Below are positions 43,985-51,202 of a stretch of 64,000 nucleotides of DNA, one piece after another. The translations under genes and the position numbers were made by a program. The notes under the pieces are model-generated. The model ran no database searches, had not been told where the DNA came from, and saw only the letters and a program-made list of their open reading frames with translations. The stretch is from the IMG/VR virus record IMGVR_UViG_3300047312_000028, positions 62,001 to 126,000 of that record; one strand, 5' to 3'. Within the stretch, counting starts at the first letter, position 1; every line of letters starts with the position of its first letter. This DNA comes from a virus.

Positions 43985-43991
43985 ATAAATA
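43984..43991 (+). promoter_or_regulatory. T4-type late promoter box (TATAAATA) for gp22-gp23
   Basis: A perfect TATAAATA lies 32 bases before the gp22 ATG, with AAGGAGA between. No other box occurs before gp23, so this single consensus promoter should drive both scaffold and major capsid protein up to the terminator at 46533. Confidence 0.92.
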
Positions 43992-44022
43992 ACAATTACT
44001 TGTGTAGCCTAAGGAGAACCTC

Positions 44023-45120
44023 ATGAAAAATGCGTTGTTAGAAGCTGCCGCTGAAATCTTAAAAGCTAGCCATTCGAGTGCACCAAAAGAAGAAATGCAC
44101 AAGATGGCCGGTGAAGTTGAAGACCTCGGTGGAGATACTCCACAAGAGCACAGCGATAAGAAACTTGACGTACATGCCAAGGAAGCAACTCCTCCAGGCA
44201 AGCAACCAGATTCGAGCACAAAAGCCGCAATGCCAACCGTCGCAGGAAAGCCAGGCGAGGCCATCGATCCAACAGAGGCTGGTGAAAAGACAGCAGAAGA
44301 GTTGGAAAGAGAACGTCGCATTAACGCCGGGTTGGAAGCAGGCGATTTGAAAGAGGGTAAGGTAGTCAGTGATGAAACATGGAAGAAGAATCTCAAAGAA
44401 GACGTTGCCGCAATCTTGGCGTCTGAATCAGGACTCTCACAAGAGTTTTCAGCCAAAGTCGGTACCATCTACGAAGCCCGCGTTACCGATAAAGTTCAGA
44501 GCATTCAGGAACAGTTAGAGAAATCTTACGAGACGAAGTTTGCCGCTGCCGTTATCGAAGTCCGCGACAGCTTGACCGAGCAAGTCAATGACTATCTCGA
44601 TTATGTTGTTGAAGAGTGGATGAAGCAGAACGAATTGGCAATCGAAAAGGGTCTCCGCTCGGAGTTGACCGAAGAGTTTATTACATCACTTCGCAACGTA
44701 TTCTTGGAACACTATATCGACATTCCTGCCGAGAAGGTCAGCATCGTTGACGAACTCGCAACGAAGGTCGAAGAGTTGACCACTTCATTGAATGAAGAAG
44801 TTGCCAAGGGTGTTGAACTCAAGAAGCAACTCGGCGAATCGAAGAAGTCAGAAATTCTCAACAGCGTATGTGATGGATTGACACAGACGCAAGTTGAAAA
44901 AGTTCGTACACTCGCAGAGAGTGTCGAATTCACCGCAGAAGGTGATTACAAGGGTAAGGTTTCAACAATCCGAGAGAACTACTTCCCAGTGTCTACAGGT
45001 AAAAAGATCGACGCGAAAGTGTTGACCGAAGCATCTGAACCATTGGCGGAAGAGAAGCCAGCAATTGTTGATGCAGGCGTGGCAAGTGTCGCTGCCTCAC
45101 TCAGCAAAATTATGAAGTAA
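44023..45120 (+). CDS. gp22: Prohead scaffold protein, gp22-like
   Basis: This 365-residue protein is acidic and mostly helical, as expected of the major prohead core scaffold. The segment SLTEQVNDYLDYVVEEWMKQ, then ELTEEFITSLRNVFLEHYID and IPAEKVSIVDELATKVEEL, is the conserved heart of T4-type gp22. The N-terminal 110 residues are low-complexity, Lys/Glu/Pro-rich. Long coiled-coil stretches run from about 235 to 290. L/I-x-E-type sites occur repeatedly, consistent with destruction by gp21 during maturation. It is immediately upstream of gp23. Confidence 0.93.
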   Translation: MKNALLEAAAEILKASHSSAPKEEMHKMAGEVEDLGGDTPQEHSDKKLDVHAKEATPPGKQPDSSTKAAMPTVAGKPGEAIDPTEAGEKTAEELERERRINAGLEAGDLKEGKVVSDETWKKNLKEDVAAILASESGLSQEFSAKVGTIYEARVTDKVQSIQEQLEKSYETKFAAAVIEVRDSLTEQVNDYLDYVVEEWMKQNELAIEKGLRSELTEEFITSLRNVFLEHYIDIPAEKVSIVDELATKVEELTTSLNEEVAKGVELKKQLGESKKSEILNSVCDGLTQTQVEKVRTLAESVEFTAEGDYKGKVSTIRENYFPVSTGKKIDAKVLTEASEPLAEEKPAIVDAGVASVAASLSKIMK

Positions 45121-45152
45121 TCACCAATACCAAAGAACGAAGGAGCATACAC

Positions 45153-46502
45153 ATGTTTTTATCAGAGAATCTAGAGAAAAAGTGGGCAGCAGTGCTTGAC
45201 CACGAATCCCTCCCAAAGATCACCGACAAGTATCGTCGCGCGGTCACTGCGATTGTTCTTGAGAACCAAGAAACCGCATTGAAGAGCGAAGCGAGAATGT
45301 TGAACGAATCTGCCCCAACCAACTCCACAGGTGGTGGGTTGACAGGTGGATCCGCCGCAGCAGGTCCAATGGCTGGTTATGATCCAATTCTTATCAGCTT
45401 GGTCCGTCGTTCCCTTCCAAACTTGATTGCATACGACGTATGCGGAGTGCAGCCAATGACCGGTCCAACAGGATTGATCTTCGCAATGCGTTCCAATTAT
45501 GCCAATGCGACAGCGGGCCGCTTGGATGAATCCTTCTACAACGAAGCCAACACTGGTTGGTCTGGTAACTTGGTTGCACAAACTGCAATCAGCTTGGCAG
45601 CAGATACTTCCCTCGGTTCCCAGAACGTGTTTGCTAGCACCATGACAACAGGTGGTGGTATCAACACAGTCACAGCAGAAGGTTTGGGTTCAGGTGGTGG
45701 TATTCCTCCATTCCAGGAAATGGGCTTCAGCATTGAAAAAGTCACGGTTACTGCAAAGACCCGTGCTTTGAAGGCTGAATACTCACTCGAACTCGCTCAG
45801 GATTTGAAGGCAATCCACGGTTTGGATGCTGAGACAGAATTGTCCAACATTCTTTCCGCAGAAGTGCTTTCTGAAATCAACCGCGAAGTCATCCGCACAA
45901 TCTACACGGTTGCGAAGGTTGGCTGCCAGGTTGGTACAACGACACCAGGTACTTTCGACCTTGACACCGACTCAAACGGTCGTTGGATGGTTGAAAAGAT
46001 CAAGGGTCTTGTATTCCAGATCGAGCGTGAAGCCAACGTCATTGCAAAGCAAACCCGTCGCGGTAAGGGTAACGTGGTCATCTGCTCTTCAGATGTGGCC
46101 TCGGCATTCGCACTCGCCGGCGTGCTTGACTATGCAGGAGCGTTGAAGGACAATGTGAACTTGAGTGTGGACGACACAGGTAACACCTACGCAGGTACCT
46201 TGCTCGGACGCTACAAGGTCTACATTGACCCTTACTTCCCAGCAGCCCAGTCAGCAGAATTCGCAGTTGTGGGTTACAAGGGTACGAACGCATTTGATGC
46301 GGGACTCTTCTACTGCCCATACGTTCCTCTCCAGATGGTTCGTGCTATTGACACGAACACCTTCCAGCCAAAGATCGGCTTCAAGACCCGATACGGTTTG
46401 GTTGCGAACCCATTCGCAGAAGGTCTCGTACAGGGTCTTGGTGCATTGAACGCAAAGGCGAACATGTACTACAGAGCATTGAAGATTTCCAACATTGCAT
46501 AA
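45153..46502 (+). CDS. gp23: Major capsid protein, gp23-like
   Basis: This 449-residue protein has the HK97-type capsid fold of T4 gp23. Conserved parts include SLVRRSLPNLIAYDVCGVQP then MTGPTGLIFAMRSNY, GFSIEKVTVTAKTRALKAEY, SLELAQDLKAIHGLDAETEL, GNVVICSSDVASAFALAGVL, YFPAAQSAEFAVVGYKG and KIGFKTRYGLVANPF. A prohead protease site of the L-x-E type, LNE before SAPT, predicts cleavage after Glu52, close to the equivalent position in T4 (after residue 65). The ribosome binding site is AAGGAG. A strong terminator follows. Confidence 0.97.
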   Translation: MFLSENLEKKWAAVLDHESLPKITDKYRRAVTAIVLENQETALKSEARMLNESAPTNSTGGGLTGGSAAAGPMAGYDPILISLVRRSLPNLIAYDVCGVQPMTGPTGLIFAMRSNYANATAGRLDESFYNEANTGWSGNLVAQTAISLAADTSLGSQNVFASTMTTGGGINTVTAEGLGSGGGIPPFQEMGFSIEKVTVTAKTRALKAEYSLELAQDLKAIHGLDAETELSNILSAEVLSEINREVIRTIYTVAKVGCQVGTTTPGTFDLDTDSNGRWMVEKIKGLVFQIEREANVIAKQTRRGKGNVVICSSDVASAFALAGVLDYAGALKDNVNLSVDDTGNTYAGTLLGRYKVYIDPYFPAAQSAEFAVVGYKGTNAFDAGLFYCPYVPLQMVRAIDTNTFQPKIGFKTRYGLVANPFAEGLVQGLGALNAKANMYYRALKISNIA

Positions 46503-46532
46503 GCAATTTGGGACTTGAATCTCTCAAACACA

Positions 46533-46562
46533 GGGGTGCTTCCGTAAGGGGCACCCCTTTTG
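46533..46562 (+). terminator. Rho-independent terminator after gp23
   Basis: GGGGTGC (46533-46539) pairs with GCACCCC (46551-46557). The stem extends through a T-G pair, a bulged T and two C-G pairs to a GTAA (GNRA) tetraloop at 46544-46547, followed by TTTTGTTTT. It is a classic strong terminator at the end of the head operon. Confidence 0.92.
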
Positions 46563-46578
46563 TTTTATCCGAGGACCT

Positions 46579-46887
46579 ATGCAAATCAGTCTATATCTTC
46601 GCACGACAGAGACAGGACACCTGCACTGGTGCCCGGCCTGTGATTGGGCCCATGGCATCCCATATACTTGGAAGTTCGACGGAAATGTAGATAGCCCAAC
46701 ATTTGATCCCAGTGTCAAAATTCAATGGTGGGATCGTAAACTTCAAGGTATCAGAAACTACGAATGTTGTCACTACAATCTAATCGCTGGTAAGTTAATC
46801 TTTCACGAAGATTGCACACATGCAATGCGTAACAGTACTGTCCCCCTTCCATTACTCCCAAAACATCTGCTTGACAACCCCTCATAA
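46579..46887 (+). CDS. DUF6527-type small metal-binding protein
   Basis: This 102-residue protein has the pattern of the phage DUF6527 family: HLHWCPACDWAHGIPYTWKF (Cys18, Cys21), FDGNVDSPTFDPSVKI, then CCHYNLIAGKLIFHEDCTHA and STVPLPLLP. The Cys and His residues suggest a zinc site. The function of the family is unknown; it is common in small accessory regions of phages. No late box is seen between the gp23 terminator and this start, so it may rely on read-through. The stop codon lies inside the next late promoter box. Confidence 0.82.
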   Translation: MQISLYLRTTETGHLHWCPACDWAHGIPYTWKFDGNVDSPTFDPSVKIQWWDRKLQGIRNYECCHYNLIAGKLIFHEDCTHAMRNSTVPLPLLPKHLLDNPS

Positions 46888-46899
46888 ATAGAGTACAAT
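46871..46899 (+). promoter_or_regulatory. Sigma70-type promoter (TTGACA-17-TACAAT) overlapping a late box
   Basis: TTGACA (46871-46876) and TACAAT (46894-46899) are separated by exactly 17 bases. The CATAAATA late box (46883-46890) lies inside the spacer. The expected start is near 46906, just before the GGAGA ribosome binding site of the gene at 46917. The gene could therefore be read by both host-type and gp55 polymerase. Confidence 0.72.
46883..46890 (+). promoter_or_regulatory. T4-type late promoter box (CATAAATA) before the 46917 gene
   Basis: CATAAATA overlaps the stop codon of the DUF6527 gene (TAA 46885-46887). It is 26 bases before the ATG at 46917 and is nested in a sigma70-type promoter. 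Confidence 0.75.
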
Positions 46900-46916
46900 G
46901 ACCCACTGGAGAACCT

Positions 46917-47402
46917 ATGTCAGTAATTGTCTGGGCGCTCTTCTTCGTACTCACAAGCCCGGTAACGGGTCTTGACCGCACCACCCTTCTCAATAAATAC
47001 GAATCTGAAGAACAATGTGAGAAGAGCAAAGTGAAGGTCACGGAAGGCATGGAAGCCACGTATCCCAATGATACGTCTTTCAAACTTGTCTGCCGGGATA
47101 TTACACCAAGTCGGTATACAAGCTATCATGAACTGTTACTCACATGGGCAGATGAACAGCGCCCAGGTGAACGTTATACGATCTCGGTACGCAGAGTTGC
47201 AGAATTCTATACACCAGAAAACGATGGCGCGATTGCCATAGGTGTCACGATCAGATATAAAGATGGCAAACAAGACTATATGGTCATGTTCAGTGGCGGT
47301 GATGTAGTCAAAGTTCTCGGTGCAGTCGAAATGCAATTTGCTGATGAAGAAGATGAAGATAATGAAGGAGAAGGAGTATTCTCCGGTAAGGATCAAGCGT
47401 GA
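46917..47402 (+). CDS. Small, probably exported protein with a Cys pair and acidic tail
   Basis: This 161-residue protein begins with a hydrophobic stretch (MSVIVWALFFVLTSPVTGLD) that could act as a signal or anchor. Then come a YESEEQCEKSKVKVTEGM segment and FKLVCRDITPS, with two Cys placed as in the 32200 protein. The C-terminal half is soluble (YTISVRRVAEFYTPENDGAI, GKQDYMVMFSGGDVVKV) and ends in a Glu/Asp-rich tail. No family assigned. It uses a double promoter, and its stop overlaps the GTG start of the next gene. A periplasmic or envelope role is inferred only from the N-terminus. Confidence 0.7.
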   Translation: MSVIVWALFFVLTSPVTGLDRTTLLNKYESEEQCEKSKVKVTEGMEATYPNDTSFKLVCRDITPSRYTSYHELLLTWADEQRPGERYTISVRRVAEFYTPENDGAIAIGVTIRYKDGKQDYMVMFSGGDVVKVLGAVEMQFADEEDEDNEGEGVFSGKDQA

Positions 47403-47917
47403 AAGTGATTAACTTGTTTGCGGGCCCGGGTTGCGGAAAGTCAACGACAGCAGCAGGCCTGTTTTTCTTAATGAAGCATGAAGGGTATCGTGTTGAATTA
47501 GTTACGGAATATGCCAAAGATATTACCTGGGCAGATCGTTGTAAAGAACTCAATGACCAACTCTACATTACTGCCAAACAGAACCATCGACAGTTCTTGC
47601 TTCGTGATAAAGTAGACTATTGCATCACTGATAGCCCACTGTTGATTTGTTTGGTCTATGCACGAATGATGCCAAGTAGCTTTGCTCCACTCGTGAAAGA
47701 TTTGTTTCAAGAATACGACAATCTGGCAGTCACACTGAAGCGCGTCAAGCCATATGTTGTGTTTGGTCGCACACAAACAGAAGAGCAAGCACGAGAACTC
47801 GACCGTCAAATAGGACACCTTGTAGATTCATGTGTCTCCCCCGATAAGATCATGGAGACTGATGGAGATTTCAGGGCCGCAGAGAATATATTTACCTGGA
47901 TCAAGGAGCGAGAATGA
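47399..47917 (+). CDS. P-loop NTPase / nucleotide kinase-like protein
   Basis: This 172-residue protein starts at GTG 47399, overlapping the previous stop. The N-terminus KVINLFAGPGCGKSTTAAGL contains a full Walker A (G9-P-G-C-G-K14-S-T). TDSPLL near residue 80 resembles the Walker B or acceptor region of small kinases. The layout fits the AAA_28 / NadR-like ATPase group found in many phages. The substrate is unknown; a nucleotide or NAD-precursor kinase is a possibility. The stop overlaps the next start (ATGA). Confidence 0.8.
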   Translation: MKVINLFAGPGCGKSTTAAGLFFLMKHEGYRVELVTEYAKDITWADRCKELNDQLYITAKQNHRQFLLRDKVDYCITDSPLLICLVYARMMPSSFAPLVKDLFQEYDNLAVTLKRVKPYVVFGRTQTEEQARELDRQIGHLVDSCVSPDKIMETDGDFRAAENIFTWIKERE

Positions 47918-48453
47918 GTATTCCATCGGTGCCGCATACCCCGCAAAATCCCAATGTCTTGCATCCAAATAAGTTCGTGGTCAGCTTTGCTGCTCTACCT
48001 GATGTAGAATACTGGTGTCAATCAGTAAACGTCCCAGGCCTTACTTTGGGAGAAGCTATACGAGCCACGCCATTCATTGACCTCTATTCACCAGGTGACA
48101 AGCTCATTATTAACCCATTCGCTATCACATTCACAGTAGATGAAGACTTACTTGGGTGGCTTGAAGTTTACAAATGGATGCGAGGTATTACATTCCCAAA
48201 AGAATTCAGCGAATACGCAAATCTCGACAAGCGATTCGCCGCATGGAAGACACCTATGCCACAATTCTCAGATGCCACATTGGTCATTCTTGACTCAAAA
48301 CAGAACGCAAGAATTCGCGTCAAGTTCCACAATTGTTTCCCTACCAGTCTGACGGATCTTCTCTTGTCAGCAACAAGCTCTCCAGAAAGTCCAGTTACCG
48401 CCGATGCAGTCTTCCGATTCGATTTGTATGAAATCGAGCGGCTAAGACCTTGA
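47914..48453 (+). CDS. Second tail-tube-fold protein (gp19/gp54-like)
   Basis: This 179-residue protein is almost the size of gp19 and has a comparable plan: PNKFVVSFAALPDVEYWCQS, VNVPGLTLGEAIRATPF, the PGDKLIINPFAITFTVDEDL segment, a helix with EVYKWMRGITFP, SDATLVILDSKQNARIRVKF and final FRFDLYEIERL. This is the pattern of baseplate tube-initiator or tube-like proteins in cyanophage-type relatives. It probably forms the first tube ring on the hub, as gp54/gp48 do in T4. The gene overlaps the kinase gene by 4 bases and is followed by the uvsY promoter. Confidence 0.72.
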   Translation: MSIPSVPHTPQNPNVLHPNKFVVSFAALPDVEYWCQSVNVPGLTLGEAIRATPFIDLYSPGDKLIINPFAITFTVDEDLLGWLEVYKWMRGITFPKEFSEYANLDKRFAAWKTPMPQFSDATLVILDSKQNARIRVKFHNCFPTSLTDLLLSATSSPESPVTADAVFRFDLYEIERLRP

Positions 48454-48478
48454 CTTTTAAGATAAAATCTGATATACT
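48450..48478 (+). promoter_or_regulatory. Sigma70-type promoter (TTGACT-17-TATACT) of uvsY, probably leaderless
   Basis: TTGACT (48450-48455) and TATACT (48473-48478) are 17 bases apart. The uvsY ATG is at 48485, 6 bases after the -10 element, so the expected start site falls on or beside the ATG. There is no Shine-Dalgarno. Confidence 0.8.
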
Positions 48479-48484
48479 GCTTCT

Positions 48485-48949
48485 ATGATACTTGACACCA
48501 AAAATCCATCCAGTGAGCAAGTGGATGCACTACTCGCTGAATGGGCGACAGATGCGAAAATGGACCGTATAGAAATCTCTTCTGAACTCAAGAAGATCGG
48601 TTCACTACACTCTAAATACCTCACGATTCTATCTGCCCATCGTCGCGCTCTCAAGGAGAAGGAGCGAATCTATCACAAACTCTACAGAGTCAAGTATGAG
48701 TATTATACAGGCCGCCTGGACCAAGACACACTCAAGAAAAATAACTGGCAGCCATTCCCCTATACATTGAAGTCTGATATCTCGACATATATGAACAGTG
48801 ACCCAGACATTCTTAATGCGAAACGGGTTCTAGGCATTCACGAAGAAGTGCTTGAAATCTGTCAGATGATCTTGAAAGAACTCGGATCGCGCACGTTCCA
48901 ACTCAAAGATATCAGTCAGTGGGAACGATTTATAGCTGGCGTACATTGA
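48485..48949 (+). CDS. uvsY: Recombination mediator UvsY
   Basis: This 154-residue protein corresponds to T4 UvsY, which loads the UvsX recombinase onto gp32-coated single-stranded DNA. Conserved segments are WATDAKMDRIEISSELKKIG, SLHSKYLTILSAHRRALKEK, IYHKLYRVKYEYYTGRLDQ, then SDPDILNAKRVLGIHEEVLE, ILKELGSRTFQLKD and WERFIAG. All match cyanophage and T4 UvsY in order and spacing. It is transcribed from a near-consensus sigma70-type promoter. Its stop overlaps the start of an inserted zinc-finger gene (TGATG), which separates it from uvsW. Confidence 0.92.
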   Translation: MILDTKNPSSEQVDALLAEWATDAKMDRIEISSELKKIGSLHSKYLTILSAHRRALKEKERIYHKLYRVKYEYYTGRLDQDTLKKNNWQPFPYTLKSDISTYMNSDPDILNAKRVLGIHEEVLEICQMILKELGSRTFQLKDISQWERFIAGVH

Positions 48950-49335
48950 TGTTTGGCAAATCTCTCGATGAAATCTTAGGATCCCAAGTAAGATTAACAG
49001 ATAAAGATAAGAATAAGTTTTTATCTGATTGTGGCACTCCGATTTCTAGTGTAGAAGCAAAAAGAAGAAATTTAGTCATAGTCGAATGCCCCAAGTGCCA
49101 TGTGTCTGGTAATGAACCGAACATGCGCCGATGGCACTTCGATAGATGCGCCCAGCCTTTACTCAATTGCAAACAATGTACAACAGTCATAAAGAGACAA
49201 GGAATTAAACCTTGGCTCTATAAGCAGAAAAAATACTGTAGCAAGAAGTGCTTCCAGGAAAGCAGCAGAGGGGTTAAAAGATCCCCATTATCAGAAGAAA
49301 CTAAAAAGAGAATAAGTATAGCCAAAAGAAGGTAA
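48949..49335 (+). CDS. Homing-endonuclease-type protein (zinc fingers plus NUMOD3), nuclease domain absent
   Basis: This 128-residue protein starts at ATG 48949 inside the uvsY stop. It has a zinc motif CPKCHVSGNEPNMRRWHFDRC in two parts (Cys47, Cys50, His63, Cys67) of the kind seen in phage homing endonucleases, and a second set (Cys74, Cys77, Cys97, Cys101). It ends with the NUMOD3-like motif SPLSEETKKRISIAKRR. No GIY-YIG or HNH catalytic core is visible, so it looks like a DNA-binding remnant or a minimal derivative. It lies between uvsY and uvsW, a typical insertion point beside a conserved gene. Confidence 0.78.
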   Translation: MFGKSLDEILGSQVRLTDKDKNKFLSDCGTPISSVEAKRRNLVIVECPKCHVSGNEPNMRRWHFDRCAQPLLNCKQCTTVIKRQGIKPWLYKQKKYCSKKCFQESSRGVKRSPLSEETKKRISIAKRR

Positions 49336-49341
49336 TTGCAG

Positions 49342-50805
49342 GTGTTCATTAGCACTATTTTTGTCTCAAAAAAAGATGAATCATTCATACAAATCAGCGC
49401 AGAAGACTCCGTTGGATATGAACTATCGGAGTACTTCTCTTTCTACGCGCCTGGCTATCAGTACACCCCTCTCTTCAAAAACGGCATGTGGGATGGTAAG
49501 GTACGTTTGTACAACCGTCGCTACAACACTCTTCCAGCAGGCCTCATAGGATATCTACAGAAGTTCGCTGCCGATCGCCAGTATAACATTACCATCGACG
49601 ATGCTGTTCTTATTACCACTAACTTCTCAATCGCTGAAGCGGATGCTTTTGCAAAAAGTTTAAGTCTTCCACACATTCCACACGATCACCAGATTGAAGC
49701 ATTTGCGAAGAGCATTCGTAATCGTCGAATTTTGGTGGTCAGCCCTACAGGATCTGGCAAGTCACTCTTGATGTATATGATTGTTCGGTATCTGCAATTG
49801 AGTTATAAACGCGGCTTGGTGATCGTTCCTACCACGTCATTAGTCGAACAACTATTTACAGACTTTATCTCCTATGGATGGAACTCAAACAAATATGTTC
49901 ACAGAATGTACGCTGGCAAGTCAAAGAAGATTGAGCATTTCTTAACGATCTCGACATGGCAGACATTGCATCTACAAGACCCAGAATACTTGAAGCAGTT
50001 CGACTTTGTACTTGGTGATGAAGCACATAACTTCAAAGCAAAGTCATTGACGGATATCATGGGTGGTCTCACCAATGCAGCGGTTAGAGTGGGTACGACC
50101 GGCACACTTGACGGTACCAAGGTGCATAAACTTGTACTTGAAGGTCACTTCGGACCTGTGTTCCAAGCCGCAACAACACGACAACTTATGGATGAAGGGA
50201 AGCTGGCGGATCTGAAGATCAAGTGCTTGATTCTGAAATATCCGGAAGAGACCTGTAAGAGTTTGAAGAAATCAACCTATGCCGAAGAGTATGAAGCTGT
50301 GATTCTCTCTGAATCACGCAAGAAGTTCATCCGCAATCTTGTCTTGTCACTCAAGGGGAATACGCTGATTCTGTTTCAGCTAGTGCGGAAGCACGGCGGA
50401 CCGATGTACGACGATATTGTGGCACACACCAAAGACCGTAACATCTTTTTCGTGCATGGTGGCGTTGATACGATGGACCGTGAAGACGTTCGACGAATCA
50501 CTGAAGAAAGCACTGATGCTGTGATTGTGGCATCATATGGAACATTCAGCACAGGCACGAATATCAAGAACATCGACAATGTAATTCTTGGTGCTCCATC
50601 GAAAGCGAGAATCAGAAACCTGCAATCAATCGGGCGAGGATTGAGAAAAACAGATACCAAAAATTCAGTCATGTTGTTTGATATCGTCGATGATCTACGA
50701 GTTGGTAAACATGTCAACTTCTTATTGAAGCATTTTGTCGAACGTGCCAACATCTATAACGAAGAAAAGTTTCCATTCAAGCAATACATGATAGACCTCA
50801 AATGA
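49342..50805 (+). CDS. uvsW: Recombination helicase UvsW (SF2)
   Basis: The protein is about 487 residues. The N-terminal domain (SAEDSVGYELSEYFSFYAPG, then GMWDGKVRLYNRRYNTLPAG) is specific to UvsW, and the helicase core follows: Walker A VSPTGSGKS near residue 137, VPTTSLVEQLFTDF, the DEAH box in VLGDEAHNF, GTTGTLDG, then VASYGTFSTGTNIKN and the arginine-finger region SIGRGLRK. It reverses stalled forks and R-loops to switch from origin to recombination-dependent replication. GTG 49342 is chosen because AAGAAGG lies 9 bases upstream; TTG 49336 is possible but too close to it. The stop overlaps the next ORF (ATGA). Confidence 0.95.
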   Translation: MFISTIFVSKKDESFIQISAEDSVGYELSEYFSFYAPGYQYTPLFKNGMWDGKVRLYNRRYNTLPAGLIGYLQKFAADRQYNITIDDAVLITTNFSIAEADAFAKSLSLPHIPHDHQIEAFAKSIRNRRILVVSPTGSGKSLLMYMIVRYLQLSYKRGLVIVPTTSLVEQLFTDFISYGWNSNKYVHRMYAGKSKKIEHFLTISTWQTLHLQDPEYLKQFDFVLGDEAHNFKAKSLTDIMGGLTNAAVRVGTTGTLDGTKVHKLVLEGHFGPVFQAATTRQLMDEGKLADLKIKCLILKYPEETCKSLKKSTYAEEYEAVILSESRKKFIRNLVLSLKGNTLILFQLVRKHGGPMYDDIVAHTKDRNIFFVHGGVDTMDREDVRRITEESTDAVIVASYGTFSTGTNIKNIDNVILGAPSKARIRNLQSIGRGLRKTDTKNSVMLFDIVDDLRVGKHVNFLLKHFVERANIYNEEKFPFKQYMIDLK

Positions 50806-51182
50806 AAATGACCAAAGAAGAGGTGGCGTCTTACCATGCCAACTATTACCGCAACAACAAAGATAAATGGAAGCCCAACACAAGAACCAGTGCAGTAAGA
50901 AGAGCGGACGGTCAAAAACTAAAAAATCTAGTGTTCAGTCATTATGGAACAGTTTGTCAATGTTGTGGAGAATCTAGATTGGTGTTCTTAGCTTTGGACC
51001 ACATTCATAACAATGGAAAAGAAGACAGAAAAATTACTGGGCTGGGACAAAATCTCTATCGATGGCTGAAACTTAATAATTACCCAGACGGGTATCAAGT
51101 GTTATGTCATAATTGTAATTGGGCAAAAAGAGATGGAATATGTCCCCACAAGATAGAGAATGTCATTGATCTAAAAGGATAG
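50802..51182 (+). CDS. HNH endonuclease-like zinc protein (probable homing element)
   Basis: This 126-residue protein overlaps the uvsW stop. The features are those of small phage HNH proteins: VCQCCGE (Cys52, Cys55), LALDHIHNNGK (Asp66-His67), a LYRWLKLNNYPDGYQVLCHN segment, CHNCNWAKR (Cys102, Cys105, Asn106) and GICPH (Cys114, His116). These supply both the structural zinc and the His-Asn-His catalytic frame. With the NUMOD3 protein on the other side, uvsW is bracketed by two homing-type genes. Whether it is active cannot be told from sequence. Confidence 0.85.
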   Translation: MKMTKEEVASYHANYYRNNKDKWKPNTRTSAVRRADGQKLKNLVFSHYGTVCQCCGESRLVFLALDHIHNNGKEDRKITGLGQNLYRWLKLNNYPDGYQVLCHNCNWAKRDGICPHKIENVIDLKG

Positions 51183-51194
51183 TTGTGCTATAAT
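51166..51194 (+). promoter_or_regulatory. Sigma70-type promoter (TTGATC-17-TATAAT)
   Basis: TTGATC (51166-51171) and a perfect TATAAT (51189-51194) are 17 bases apart. The expected start near 51201 is 2 bases before the GTG at 51203. The -35 element lies inside the 3' end of the HNH gene. Confidence 0.76.
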
Positions 51195-51202
51195 TACTTT
51201 CA

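Noticed and set aside
46993-47000. AATAAATA inside the 46917 gene
   Set aside because: It is internal to a coding region with no following gene start for 400 bases; treated as chance, like a similar AATAAATA in gp46.
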